In this document: positions 33,443 to 47,600 of the stretch, one piece after another | How the letters are laid out: each line of letters opens with the position of its first letter | How positions within the stretch are numbered: the stretch's first letter is position 1 | NCBI RefSeq assembly: GCF_964204645.1 | Contig: NC_134029.1 | Coordinates: 5,155,001-5,219,000, forward strand | Length of the DNA stretch: 64,000 bases | Source of the DNA: Tubulanus polymorphus | Lineage: Eukaryota; Nemertea; Palaeonemertea; Tubulaniformes; Tubulanidae | Direction of reading: 5' to 3' | Translations under genes and position numbers: made by a program | The notes under the pieces: generated by a model | Seen by the model: the letters and a program-made list of their open reading frames with translations, nothing else | Told to the model about the DNA's origin: nothing | The model's database searches: none

Positions 33443-34579
33443 CTAGTAAGGAGAATACCGCGGAGGGAAGATCGGGTTTTGATATCTACATTGCGACCAC
33501 GTAAGTTCGTTACTGGGGAAACAATCATTAGAATCACCGGTATGATTATATCCGGATAATTCGTTATAAAACGGAATGTCTGAATTATAGAACTGATCTC
33601 GCAGCTGAAACTGCGGATAATTCGAGTAATTTCCCAACATTGTCGATTGGAAATCGTTCATTCCGAAATCGCAACTGGTTTCTTCGTAATTCGGCACGCG
33701 ATTGTCAATCCCAGGAAAGAATGACCACATCGGATCGACAGTAGTCGATAAGGCAGCCGGCGGCGGAGGCTGCCTGGTGAATGTGGGTTCGTGCTGGTGG
33801 TCGCTGAAGTTAGGGCGATGAGAGATTTCAGCGTTACCGAAATCAGGAACACTAGCATCACAGCTGAACAAATCAGACTCATCGCTTTCGCAATTATCTA
33901 AATCCGTATTGTTTTGCTGTCTCGTTTTGATTTCGATGATATTCGCCAGTTCGGTGTAATATTTCGGACTAATGCACCAGTTATTGCCGCGGGTTCGACC
34001 GCGGCCGTTTTTCACGAATCGTTGGCTCATCGAGAGCGTGTGTCGCACGCAGTTTTTCCACCGGCACGATGCGGTCCGATAGAACGGAAAATTCGTCTCG
34101 ATGTAGCGGTAAATGTCGTTGAGTTGCATTTGACGATCCGGTCTGCTGACGATAGCCATAGCGATCATAACTGTGTATGTAAGATCGGGCCGTTTCGACT
34201 GCTGGTCGTTATCCGGTGCTGCTACTGCCGCGGATGAATCCGTATTAACAGCGTCCTGTAAAGCGGGTAAGTTGAACGACAAATCGGACGAATCAGACGA
34301 ACTATCCGGACTGGAACGACCGGAAGACGACAGCGAACATGGCGGTGAAGAACGATCCAGTTGGTCGTTCCAGTTGTTCCATCTATGCTGATAAGCGTCG
34401 AAATTGATAGATGGCGTATGCTGTATCACCTCATTTCTACAACAATCGGTCTTCTGTTCATATCGTGGTACCGTCGGAGCTCTGGCCGAAGCTGTCGGTA
34501 AACTTGGCTCATCCGGCATCATCATCATAGTTGCGGCGACGAGTCTGGTCAATTCTTCCGGAATCAAATTCGGCAACAT
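33443..34579 (-). CDS. Divergent forkhead-box transcription factor, single exon
   Basis: A complete 378-residue frame from ATG 34579 without introns. The forkhead domain spans about 129-212: RPDLTYTVMIAMAI (helix 1), LNDIYRYIETNFPFYR (helix 2), then the recognition helix WKNCVRHTLSMSQRFVK (174-190) and NNWCISP (199-205). The family consensus KPPYSYIALIAMAI and WQNSIRHNLSLNDCFVK is recognisable but eroded, and the HN pair that contacts bases is HT here. Before the domain lies a Ser/Asp-rich acidic region (about 76-103). After it come Asn/Asp-rich and Tyr-rich low-complexity stretches suited to activation or interaction. It would act in the nucleus as a sequence-specific regulator. The subfamily is uncertain; lineage-restricted single-exon Fox genes are common in spiralians. 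A TATA box lies about 80 bp upstream. Confidence 0.9.
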   Translation of the reverse strand: MLPNLIPEELTRLVAATMMMMPDEPSLPTASARAPTVPRYEQKTDCCRNEVIQHTPSINFDAYQHRWNNWNDQLDRSSPPCSLSSSGRSSPDSSSDSSDLSFNLPALQDAVNTDSSAAVAAPDNDQQSKRPDLTYTVMIAMAIVSRPDRQMQLNDIYRYIETNFPFYRTASCRWKNCVRHTLSMSQRFVKNGRGRTRGNNWCISPKYYTELANIIEIKTRQQNNTDLDNCESDESDLFSCDASVPDFGNAEISHRPNFSDHQHEPTFTRQPPPPAALSTTVDPMWSFFPGIDNRVPNYEETSCDFGMNDFQSTMLGNYSNYPQFQLRDQFYNSDIPFYNELSGYNHTGDSNDCFPSNELTWSQCRYQNPIFPPRYSPY

Positions 34580-34655
34580 AATTCGGTTCGATGGTCTGAT
34601 GTTTATTTGACGGCAGAGATTTTTAAACTGATGAAGATGATTCCGTTGGGCCGAG

Positions 34656-34663
34656 TTTATATA
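34656..34663 (-). promoter_or_regulatory. TATA box of the forkhead gene
   Basis: TATATAAA on the minus strand, 77 bases before the ATG at 34579. This predicts transcription start near 34630 and a 5'-UTR of about 50 bases. The stretch from 34664 to 35608 shows no gene; it holds the forkhead promoter and the 3' flank of the anoctamin gene. Confidence 0.6.
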
Positions 34664-35608
34664 TCAAAACGAGAGAAAATTCGTTGATGACGGCTCAAAC
34701 TTTTACCCACATCAAACGGGGCCGGCGAAAGAGGGTCTAACGGACTGTGCTCAAAACAACCTCGCGCGGCCCGCTTTCATTTAAACTATAGAGTAGTAAT
34801 TTCCTTGAATCATATGTATGATTGCGATGTTTGTAACGGTTTGTCCCCCGTAAACGGTACGTTCAAAGGCGCTATATAGGTAATAAACGGATAGCTAATT
34901 ATATGCAATTAATTGTATTACGTAAGGCACAACGAGGTCTATCTTTTCTTTAACTATGAAACAATGCGTGTGAGTGGCCATCACGTTCAGGTAAATTACC
35001 CCCAGAATTACAGGTGATTAGAATTTTCTATTTGGATTTTCACATTTATTAAAATACTTTATTTCTCTATAATAGGACGTACGTGTTAATCCAGAGACAA
35101 ACATTAATCGATTAATGGGCAATATCAGTTATATTCAGTCAGTTTTTGTTTTCATCATATCTTGACTGGATGCAGAGTAAAGTTATGATTTCATTTCAGA
35201 TTCTCTTCAGATTTTCCCGTTAATCAGATATGGTCTAATCCTTCAAATCTATGCATTTCCGCCGCATCCTCAACGTATCGCGTAGCAGCTACCAGGCCTC
35301 GATCCTCGGAGAAATGTTCACAATAAGAATCGAAAGGAAACTACATTTCTATCTGAATAACAAAATTATTGTCTTTATTCTTGAAAATAACTGGTATATA
35401 AAGTATCAATAGCAGTCAATATACTTTTAATAATATCAATAATAATAGTTATATAACAAGTAAATATAAAATCATTATACTATAACAATAGAATTTCTAC
35501 GCGTTACAAAATAGCTTCTTCGAAATTACGAAATACCGCTTTTCGCCCCTGAATTCTGGTAAACATAACGAAAGTCACTAAAACTTGATCGATACCTAAA
35601 ACTGAATG

Positions 35609-38600
35609 TTATAATAGCGTGGTTTGACTCGAGTGACGCCCTTCACGGGTCAGCGAGCTGGTATCGTCGCCATCGCTATAAGTCAATGCTTCGCCACTTT
35701 CTTCGTCAACCACGGTGCCGCTTTCCGGTGAGAGTGTAGACGCGCTTCTGCTGTTATTTACCGGAAAATACGCTATCGGAGGCGTCTCCAGTTTCGGTAG
35801 AGACTTCAATTTTGATTTATCCTCCAGCGGCAAGTCGCCAGGATCCAGCGGCGGATGGTTATCCATCATACTGTACATTCGTCTAACGCTATAATTTCGC
35901 TCACATTGTCCTCTGCAAAAAGATTTAGAAAAAGAATGAATTTTCTTTCACGTGAATACAAATTAGAAGCATTGCTTCGGAAAAAAAGAAACAAAAATAA
36001 CGTATTGAATATGCCATTTCTAATTTCAGTTTTTTTTTAATGATATTAATATTATTCTATAATATATTCAGTGAGAAAAACATGTTCGTTACAACGATAG
36101 ATATAGTTGAATATGACAAACGAATATAAAAAATCAAGCGCCAGTTCCACGCTGTTTAATTTCAATTCTATATGTACAAAATCTTAAATATAATTCTAGT
36201 GAACTTGGCACCAGTTTTTTTACACCCGCATAGATCATATTGAAAACAAATGGTGTAGTTAGCATCACACGGAAGGAAGGGAACTCATAAGCTCACGAGA
36301 CGAGTTGGCCTCACCGAATTCGAAGCCACGTTACCAGTCCAAACCTCTATACTTGTCTCCCGAGTCCCGCATTATCATCGTGGATTTTAGAGAAAGCCAC
36401 AATTATTTTAAAAGTGGACTATTTGTGCACGCGTCATCCCCTTTCGGAAGTGCAGTCGGTTAGGTGTATCTCGGAGGAAACTCTCCAAGGTTATATTGAA
36501 TGGAAAGTTTTTCATACCGAACCTAGATTATAAATGAATTATTAACTAGCTCCAAACGTGCAATTAAGCAAGCCAAATTCCACACAAGCCATTGGGTTTA
36601 GTTTTCGGTTTCGGTGAAATGACCGATGTTTTACCTCACACCTAAATTATCCAGTCCATTCCAAAATCACTATCTACATCACTATCTGCAAAAATTAATG
36701 AACCCACCAATGAAATTTTGTACGCAATTTCCTTTCGAAAGGTTATTCTTTAAATAAATTATGATGGGAAAAAATCACTCGCCACAAAAATAATGGCATC
36801 AGAGGTCTGGAAAGGGCTCAAAACAAAAAAAGTCGCCCCAGTCAATATTATTTCTAAATTGCCTCGAAGAAATTAGGAATAAGAAAATAGTAGTTAATTC
36901 TTTGACAAATATTTGAGTAAGTGACTTAAAGCGGCGGCTTCACAGAGGGTAAAATAACGATATATATACAAAGCATGAAAGCGAGATGTAAAACAAGAAG
37001 AATACACAATGTGTTTAAAGCAAAACATGCATGATAGATATACAAGCATTGTAGAATTCAATGGTGGCAGGCTGGATGGATAATATACTATATGAAAATT
37101 GTCAAAAATTGCTTTGAGAAGATGACTCATCAGTTGGTATCAAAAAAGAAAAACAAAATCTGAAAATCAGGGCCCAGTTTTATAGACTGGTATAACCTTT
37201 AACCCGGGGGCTAACTCAATCGATAATGAATTGAATTAGCCCCCGGGTTAAAGGTATTACCTGTCTATAAAACAAGCCCCAGTTGTTCAACACAAGAAAT
37301 CTGAATAATTTGATCAAAATATATATCAAGTTGTTAAGACGATATTTGTTTTTGGATACGAATTGACGAGTCATTGATGTGGCTTAAAGACCGAAACTTA
37401 CGACGTTTGGCTTTTAAAAAGCAATCAAGCAAAAAGAAACAACGAAATCCAAACTTACAAAAACCTCATACTAAAACACATTCAATAGGTCGAAAGACAT
37501 CTAATTAAACAGTCGGGTTTGTACTCGTATAGTACCTTCGAGGATTATAAGCACCATGGTCGTATTCCTCATCCGACCCTTCGTAAACAGGGTCCCGACT
37601 AGCCGGAACGATATTCGGGAATGGGTCGGATAAAGGTGGCACTGCTCGAGCCAATGCCGATATAGTTTTCATACTTTTATCGCCACGTTTTTTTCGTTTC
37701 CCCTCTGAAAAAACGACAGTGTAATAATCTTCACCGTATCAATATCAATGTCAATTATGTGCTGTTGAGCCTTTTTTGTAAATAACTCGCATGACGAACT
37801 GGATCCGCCGTTGAAAATTTCCGTCTTTCCTCCCTCCTCCTTTGGAAAATCTAACTGTTAAAAATCCACCATCCAAGCTTAAGAGGCTGATCGATCAAAG
37901 CTCCACGCCTTTCACTCGATGGAGTTGGAACTGACTAACAATTCAGGCAAGAAAACATGGGAACCTGCTAAGATTTCATGACAGGGATATAATCTTTAAC
38001 TGGAACAAAGAAGTAAACTAGTTTGACGGATGGAGAGAGACGGGAGGAGTTCATCTGGAAGCGGATTGTTTCATATGATTTTTTGCTAACTACCGTAGAT
38101 AGAGGGTGATAGATGGAGAGAATAGAAATACACACAAAATACATATTCGCTTTACAAGAGAAAGACATTCGATTTATAGTTTATATCAAGAAGACGAACG
38201 TACAATGGCGGCCGAGTCTTTGCATGCATTAATAAACATAGTAACTATTATTACGACATGTCTGAAAATATCAAGTACATCCGAAATATGATTATGCACA
38301 CGATACCGAGGATTATCAAATAACTGCATGCTCCTGAATAAGTAATGACGTCATACAAGCTTGCGCTTGACGTAATGTTCATAACTTCAATCGGCGTAAG
38401 GTCAAGGTTGATAATGTTGAGGATGATTATTTTCCATATAAAAATGGTAAACAAATCTTGAGTTGATTAGAAGGCGTTTTCTTCTTGTATATTCGAGAAT
38501 TTGCTATATAGATTTCCTATATAATTTCCTATCCCAGTCCCTGCCTGTGCATCCAACCCGTGATTACATTAAAACGATATGATGGAATTTATCCCAATTT

Positions 38601-41600
38601 TATAGAAGTGTCATTCAAATTACCTTCGTCCCCAGATTTTCTGTGTTTTCGATGTTTTCTCGGTGAACCGCTAAATAGAAATGATCAAATAGAATATCAT
38701 TGGATTTGAATAAAAGATTTAAGATATGTATAGATGATAAAATGCAGCAAATTGAAATTCCCTCTATCACCTAAATTACATCGGTGAACATTGTTTGATG
38801 ATATGTTTGTTGATTCATTGAATAATAAAGACGCATTTAATGACAGACAAACAGATAATAATGACTATTCTATAGAAAGTACCTAGAGCGATATCGTTAA
38901 GAGATTCAAGCATAATGAGAAGTTTACGATGAGAGCAAAACGGATATTTTTGTCATCAAACGTGCAGGATTACCGGTAATCACTGTTTCGAGATTTAGAC
39001 ATACATCATACAACAAGGTTATCGCTTAGTTAGAAAGTATCCTAAAGATTCTAACTTACTCCTCCGTATGGTGGTGATCTTTTTTCTTCTTTCGTCTCCT
39101 ACGCAATTTTCCATCTTCATCAGTACTGGAAAAATAACGCAACAGAAATGACAGGCAGAAAGGCATAGCAGCTCATCGCTGTCCATGCAAGGAAATATCT
39201 AAAGCTTTTCTCAAGTAATTGTTAATGATAGTATATACTAGAACACTTAGAAGGATAGCATATTGTAGAGTCTATGAAGAAGTTAAACAAGTTGAGGATA
39301 CCAACTAATAACTAATGACCGCTATAGATCTTATTAACTGAAGATTAAGATAACTAAAATAGTAACCCAGTTTCACACTCAATACGTACTAATATTTTCG
39401 TGGTGGTGGCACATTTTCCTCGATGATTCTTGCAACTTGCCATTTTTCCTAAATCGTAGCAAAAGAATTCAAATTCATTCAGATTAGCATATCACATATG
39501 ACATATGGATAAATACAATGGCAGTTTAAAGAATAAGTCTATTTCAAAAATTTCAGTAAATCTACCAACAACTTCCTAACATTGTTTGTTGATTACTATT
39601 AACCATGATCTACAGACTCACCCTACGTGTGGCCAATCTGACATCAGATGGTACGTCGGGAATCACAAATGCAATGAGGAACTTGATTGCAAACACGATG
39701 TGCTAAATCACAAAGACAATCAAAACAAAATCGTGATTATACAAATAGATTTCAGGTGAATTGATGAAAAGTGTGATCATCCAGGAAAGAGGACACATGC
39801 AAGATACGGCACAAAACATACTGAATCATAAACATTTTAAAGAGAATTGATAAATTCATTTGGTGCGTGATTACTTCAATTATTCGTAGATGAAACAATT
39901 GCAAAATCAGACGATGGTTTTGAAAATCACCACGCAAAAGATATACATGGCAAAAAAGCATTCTTAACCAACAAGACTCAAAACGATTTACAACAATTAT
40001 CATAATCCATCAGCCTTCTGAAGACAACAGGGTGGCATCACTTTGTGATGGTAATTGGAAATGCCACATTTTCAGGATGGGCTTCTTAGTTTGTTTTCTT
40101 CGAATTTGTCTCCAGAAGCGCAGGATAAAATGGCGCGTGTCTTACCCGTCTCATTCTAAGCGAAACCTCGCGCGATTGATCAGGTAACAATACTCGCAGA
40201 ATGAGTTTAACTGCAATAACTACGTGCTGAGTAAAGGCAGCACAGAAAATAATTAAATATCTTATAAATTGAATCTTAACCCTCAATTTCAACTAGTGCA
40301 TATTGATAACAAATTAAATATTTTCCAAGTAGCAAAGCCAATCAGGATATCAATTTTCATGCAGGAATTCTAATTTTTTTTTGTCATTATCCTATTGGGC
40401 ATAATCTCTTTTTGCAAACATCGTTCGAGTTTTATTTTAATTCACGAAAATCAGGAAAGCACCAAAGTGATTTTTTCATGGTGGGTATTGATTGAGGTGA
40501 ACAAGGAAACCCATGCATGGCAGTGTGAGTATTAAAACCGATTTGCAATCAGAGAAATCTGAGAAGGACAGGTCAACAATAGGAAGAAGCGCTGGTACTA
40601 GGGTAGAGGTTTCGGTCGGCTAATTAAAATTTAGATTGATTTGATTTCTCGATTCAATCAAATATGTAAAATATATATCAAACAGAAATCTAAAGAGCCA
40701 ATTAATGATATCAATGTGAATCATGGGAACTTGCACCCTATAGATGGCATACCCGTCGCTCACAGAATTGTACTTGGTCACTTTTGTCTGGAATGACGAA
40801 CCTCATCGTCAAAGCGATGCCACAAACGATATGCTGAAAATTTCAAACAGGACAGCATGCAGTTAACTCAAGTCTCACTGCAAAAACCTTACATACTGTC
40901 GTGACATTCGGTGGACTAAACATATAAGTTAATTGAAAATTGTAATAAGATTTTATTGTGCGCACGTGAATCAGAATTACTCTAAAATCATATCAGTAAA
41001 CTAACATAGCGCGACAACTGTGCATCGATTAAAATATGATTGAAAAATGTATCATACAACAAATCTTAATTTCATGAAATTTTCATTATGGGCCCAATGC
41101 TCGTTGAAATTCATATTATCATGATCCAGTTTAGAAGTAACATCTGCTATGAATAAACAATCAAAGTGGTTCATATTCCTCCACTTGTGTACATTCTAGA
41201 ACAGTTTTCAAAGCATTTTCAAAATGAACATATGAAGGGTTAGGGTTAGATTGAATAATTCTCTTTTCAAAGATGTACATCATGATTATAATGTCAGTGT
41301 TAAATATCAGGCACCAATTCTATTAAGATGCTAGCAAAATTGAAATGAATTAAACATTTCTGGAACTAAATCTGCTGTTTCTGGCAGTCTTCATAATATT
41401 TGTAAGGTGACAAAGTGGTATCATCAGTGCAAACAACATTAAGTTGTTACAATATACCAAATAAGAATATACCAAAAAAACATAGAACATACCTAAGTAA
41501 GTGTTATGAAGTGGTGTTCATTTAATACATATTCATATCTTTGAAAAACACAGATTTTGTTTGGAACACATTGAGTAGTAATACACTGTATTTTGTCTCA

Positions 41601-44600
41601 AACTTACCTCGAATACTAGGACAAGGGCTAATTTTCCAGCGAGGTCATATTGTTTACCGAATGACGCAGTGAATGCGATTAAGAAAGCATTGCTAACAAC
41701 TCCGCAAACATTGACGAATGTTAACAGTGCATACCACATACCTATAAGATAAGCCTCAGTTAAAAATCGGGTTTGGAAATCTTATATGTATGAAGATTTG
41801 GAATTCATTCGAAGTTTTGAAGTTTTCTGTGAGCATTTTGGTCTATTATTAGTCAAAGGATATTTTTTTGAACAATCTAACCATGACAATCAATGATATT
41901 TATAAACCTGGTGCAAAATGAGTTCACAACGCACCACACATATTTATAGCATATTCAAATTAGTTACATAAATTAACATAATTTCACGAGGAGGCTTATA
42001 TAAATTTTGAATAATTAAGAATATTCTATATACCAGTGTCAGAGGATATACATTCATAAATTTCAAAATGGATTAAATAGAATTTTGTTTGTTGGTTTTG
42101 CAGCTACAAGTCAAGTGAGCCAGATACATTAAAACTCACCGATGTCCTGAGCCATAAAACTAACCGGGCGTCTGTACCACCACAACAAGCGTTTAGCATC
42201 GACCCGTATGTCGAATAGATTCGTTAACAAAGCGATAAGAGGAGCGAGAGGGAATGACGCGGCAAACAACTGAAAAATGATACAGCAAAATTTGTCTCAT
42301 TACATAAAATGCATGGCAATAATGCATACCTTGCTGGTATTAAAACTTGATATACCAAACACTTTGACAAGGTTCTTTAACCTAGATGAAAGTTAAACAA
42401 ATAAGGTCTTTAAATCGTTAACATGACCTAATAAGCTTTCATTACTAACCATTAGGTAGCCGTATTGAATTACTTTTTCAGTATATTCGCCGAGCGTAAA
42501 ATCTCCTAGTTCCGGTTTTAAACGTTCCCTCTCAATATACTCATTCAATTCATCGATCGTGTCGAGGTCTTGTATTTTATTGCCTCCTTTTCGACATTTT
42601 CTGATCATCTTTTTCACGAACCTGTATATGTGATGGATAGAGAATAAAATCAGCTTCGCTAGGATAAGACCATCGGGACCCAGTTCTACAGTCATTAGGC
42701 AAGTTTGACTAATAGGTTAAGATTAATTTAGTTCCAATGTATTGGTTGAAGTGTCAAATTTTAACCTTGAGATCTGTGAAATGGATCCTGAAGATAAGGC
42801 AGAATTTACGACAGTGCTGCTTACGGCAATACGATATCCTTGATTAATTTCGGGAAGGGTTTCATGAGCATTAATACGAGTACTTGAAATGACAACTGTG
42901 ACATACAGTTGTTGTCCGTCCCGCACGTATCGCGGTACTGTGACCCTGCATTTAAAATACCAGATGGCCAATAGTCTTGCTGCAAATATCATAGTACAAC
43001 TATTTGAATGAAAACCAGTTAGTTACAATCTCATGTAAACAAGGAAGGCGTCATAAAAAACTTACGCTTCTGAAGAATGCTATATAAAAACATGATGCAT
43101 AGGAATTGACAAATTGGAAGGAAAACATTTTAATGATGAGAGCGTCATCATAAGCTGTCTTCGTTCTATGATTCTCTGAAATGGATAAAACGAACTAATG
43201 TAGTGGAGCGTGCTAGGAAAGAGCTGCTTGAGCTCAATATCAATACATGAGAGCTCGCGATTCCTATTTGAGAGTGCTAGCGCTTTTCATAGATTACCAT
43301 CAGGCACGAAATTGGAAAAAATCTGTTTCATTATTCATTAATGATGATGAAAAACATACCCCAATCCGTGAGTTTCACAGCGAGAAAATCATACAACTGA
43401 AAACAAAAATATCATAGGTAAATAAAGTGAACACCGGCAACGTAATGGAATAGTGGATGGAATGAAGCTGGTGATGATCACATTTCTACATTGGTTCAAT
43501 CGAGTTCTGATTCTACGATAGCTTCAACCTTGAAGACAACACCATACGTATATAGTAGTTCAATACTTACTTTACCGAGAAGTAATATAGAAATGGCGTT
43601 GAGCAATGATGAACATATAGTCGAAGCCAGTAAACATTCGATACCGGATAGTTTTCCGCTGTTACAGTAATCAACGTCTAGAAAAACCCGATAAACAATC
43701 ACTGCAACAACGCTGATTATCACCATCAATATCTACAAAAAATAGAGTAGAAATCGTCAGATCGTTTTTAGAATTATCAATACCAACAGAACCAGGAAAT
43801 AATAGGAGACTTAAAACTCAACTGACCAAATAAGAGTAAAAAACATGCTTACCATCAATAATACAAAAGAAGCAGATACGAAAAATTTGATGAGCTTTCT
43901 ATTAAGTGGATAATAGTGCGAGTCTTCTTTAGTTACTGGATCCTAAAAAACAACCATCAATACAAGAGACTACATTTATTAATAATGTTCTTGAGCACCG
44001 AAGTTGTTATAGATTCATTAGTGTCATCTGAAGTTGACAGTATCTACTGGAAGCAATGAATAAATCATATCGTTGAAGTTATATCAGTTGCATAATACTT
44101 GTATACGATGGAAGCATATCTTATGCATTACACATTGGTTAAGTTTATCCATAGTTAACTGCATAGCAATTCAAAAGAAGATTATCGATAATCATACTAA
44201 CTGGCCGGGTTTTTGTGCCAACAAATTCAGGACGATCTGGCTCACTGATTTCAAAGTTATCCACATCCCATTCATAGGCTAATGTGGCATTTTTACGCTT
44301 CCATAATTCAAGAAAGATTGTACCTGAAAGTGAAACATAATTAGTCAATAATCTCTATCGTGTGAAAACTTATGGTTTATCACTTGTCACTTACCCCATA
44401 AACAAATAATCAAGGCAAAATATGGCGTGATCTCATTATCAAATGATTCCTTGATTACAGAAAGAACGTCTTTGAAAGTTTCGACCAGCCTTGATGAAAA
44501 TTTGAAAACAAGTTTTAGGACAAGAACAAACGGATAGATATATATTTGAAACCATAAAGATGTTGAAATAGAAGTTCTTACTGTGAAATACTTGTTTGAT

Positions 44601-47600
44601 TTACATTAGCTGTATTTGGATGAGTTGAAGACGCGAAGTGTGAACGCTTAATGCTAAAAATATGGAAAAAAACCATTGAATTATTTCAAAGCATTCAATT
44701 CAAAGCAAAGCAAAGGTACAGAGAATAGGACTTTGTCAAGAAGCATTATTCCCTTGCCAGCTCCCTGGTTACACAATTTACCTCAGATAAAGACCATAAA
44801 AAAATATTGCAAGTCCAAAGAGCGTTGGTATCCAAAGTGATGTTATCAGCGTACCGGACCACGCGAAATATAGAGCAATCTTTTCACCAAAATAGTTCCT
44901 CACTTTCCAAAACGGCTGCCATTTTGTGAATTTTGTCCACGTCTGATTGAGCTCTTTACGTGGATCTGGATCAATGATCCGCTTTGGTATCACGTCCATT
45001 TCAACATCTTTTACACAGTTAAGTTCAGCTTTCTGTTCCTCAATGGCAATAACAAGTGGATCCTCAATTGACTCTTCGTGTAACGGAATAGCATTTGCAT
45101 AAACACCCTTCATCAACATATATGGAAGACCTATGGGGCAGATTGAAATTAATAATAAAACTTTTTACATTCTTTGTTATTCCACAAACATTATCATTAA
45201 CATTAAGCTAAGAAGATTAAAACAAATCTGAAAAATAAATAACAAAGATAATTGTTTGCGGAAAATTTTATGGGTTTCCAAGTCAAAAAATATCCAAGCA
45301 AGAAATTGTTTATATTTTTATTAGTACTGCATAATCCTTATCTAATAATTCCACTGACTACCTCCCTATACAAGAGTAATTACGCGTTAAAAGCTGGGAA
45401 AAGGATAAGTATAATTAAATACCAAGACCTAGAATTATTTTTTCTGTAATACTAGTAGAGAATTTGTAAATAGTACTTTTGTATGCAGTTTTGGTATGAG
45501 TACTAATAATATCATATCAATGGCAGAATAAGATGGACGAACTAGGCCTAATAGCCTTCAAGTAACTGGTGTTTGCTTCAAGGAAACCGTAGAAGAATTG
45601 AAATTATCAGAAATCGAAGGATCAACTGATCTGCTTGCCGGGGTATTGGGGGAATACATCAATAACAGCTGAACAGTAGATAAATTGTATCAGATGTCTG
45701 TGTACATACACCTGATAATTAACAGTGACAGAATACTCATTTCCTGTACCGTACGTAATATACCTCACGCAAAGGGTATTACGCCTATTCAGTTTTATCA
45801 TACCGCGGTGTATGCGACTATGTCATAAACGTATGACGAAGGCTTTATCGTGTTTTTCAGAATACTCACTGGTCTCGCAACTTACTCATACTCTAAACGA
45901 TTTTTTGAGTAGCGAATCTTGTTTGTAATAAAAGAAATTTCGAACGCTTTTAACTTCCTTTTAGTCTATCCTCAAGGGCATTAGATAAGAAAAAAGGCAT
46001 CGGTGAATTTTTTGTCTTGCTACTGCCAAGATGAAACAAGACTTGACAAGACTTGTTTGACAAAACAAAATGATAGAAGGGAAGTTCATTTCATTACAAT
46101 ACTACAATACTTAGGAATAATCTTATCTCTCTTTACATGCTTGTAGAAGACTAAATGCTAAGAACCTTTTTTTTTCATGCAAAGCATACAAAATTATCAA
46201 AACAACATAAGTACATTGAAAATGAACTTAACCTATTTCATTCCAGTCGAACTTAGAATAACAAATATGTCTATAAAAAGAATGATCATACATTAACATT
46301 AAACTATTTTGCTGTAGTTAGACATCTCTTTAAAACTGAACTTTCTGAATTGTATTTCATACGTGGAACGCAAATAAAGCAAAACTGGGTGTAATGAAAT
46401 AAACATGTCATAGAAAGCAAAATAAAGGGAAAAAATTAGACACGAAAGATTTTACTGCTATATGAAAACACGTTTTGAATGTTCAAAAAGCATTTTTAAA
46501 ATATCAATGGTAGTCAAGACACATGCATTTCTCTTTCCATGTGAAGTCAATGAACGAAAAGGAATTCTTTCTGGAGTATTTCACTATCGTTAAGTCCATT
46601 GGCTATTCAGACATTCATGCATCTGTATACATTAAAATGTACATCTTACCTTGTTTCATGCTCAGTTCATCCAATTCATTTTCTTTACAGAGCAGAAAAT
46701 TTCATTTTTTCATTTCAGTGAATAAAAGGGTGAAATAACTCGCAGGGTGCATAAACTTCTAATTACTGAACTATACCCATGAAAACTTCCTTAACAAATT
46801 AAACTCATGGTATAAAATGCACACAACTAACTGATAGACGATGCTCTAAGGATTAATGTTGGATTCATTGGAAGGGAACTGAGATAGCTTTAGATTAAAC
46901 TTCTTACAAATATTATGAGTTAAGTTAAAAAAATCAACCCCAAAAAAGAAAAAAAAACGAATATAAATTCTTGTCGTGTGAAAATACATTTAGCCTTTTC
47001 ACTATTCATAAAGTAAATACTCTATAAAATAGACCAGACCCTTAACCGATTTTTGTCAAGTGAAATCTAAATACTGGTTTGGAATATAACGTGAAGTTTT
47101 ATCAGACCTATAGTGTATCATTACCTTTTTTAGTTAGATGATCTTCTTCAGATATGCTTGATTTTTCTCGTATATCAACGTTTATCAAAATCTGGTGCGT
47201 CTAAAATATAAAATAACTCATTCTCGAAAAATTGAATGTAATTCATCTTTACAGTTCATAAAAGCTAATAAACCTAATAAAGAAGGTGGTTTTTGTGATG
47301 CCCCAATAATTGTTATAGATTGGAAGCTAAAGCTCCTCTTTTAGATTTAGATACAGGGAAAACAAATGAGGAACCACAATAAGAAATAATCATTTCTATC
47401 TAATCAGATAAGGCTTATTTTCATAATCTTTCAAAAGTATCTTGTCTCCAGAGACACTCTAATTTCTGTGGACTGTCCTAGGAGGTTCTTCCATTTGATA
47501 GCCGAGTACTAGGCCTGTAGCCTAGGGTACTTTTCAATGATAAATCATTCATTATTGCTTTTTTAAAAATAGAAGTTATATACACATGATCAATATAATT

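Noticed and set aside
33914-34237. Plus-strand frames of 107 and 72 codons at 33914-34391
   Set aside because: Antisense shadows of the forkhead coding exon.
42723-42992. 89-codon minus-strand frame between anoctamin exons
   Set aside because: The true anoctamin exon (42979-42825) lies in another frame of the same DNA and encodes [17 protein letters not shown] and the TM6 segment.
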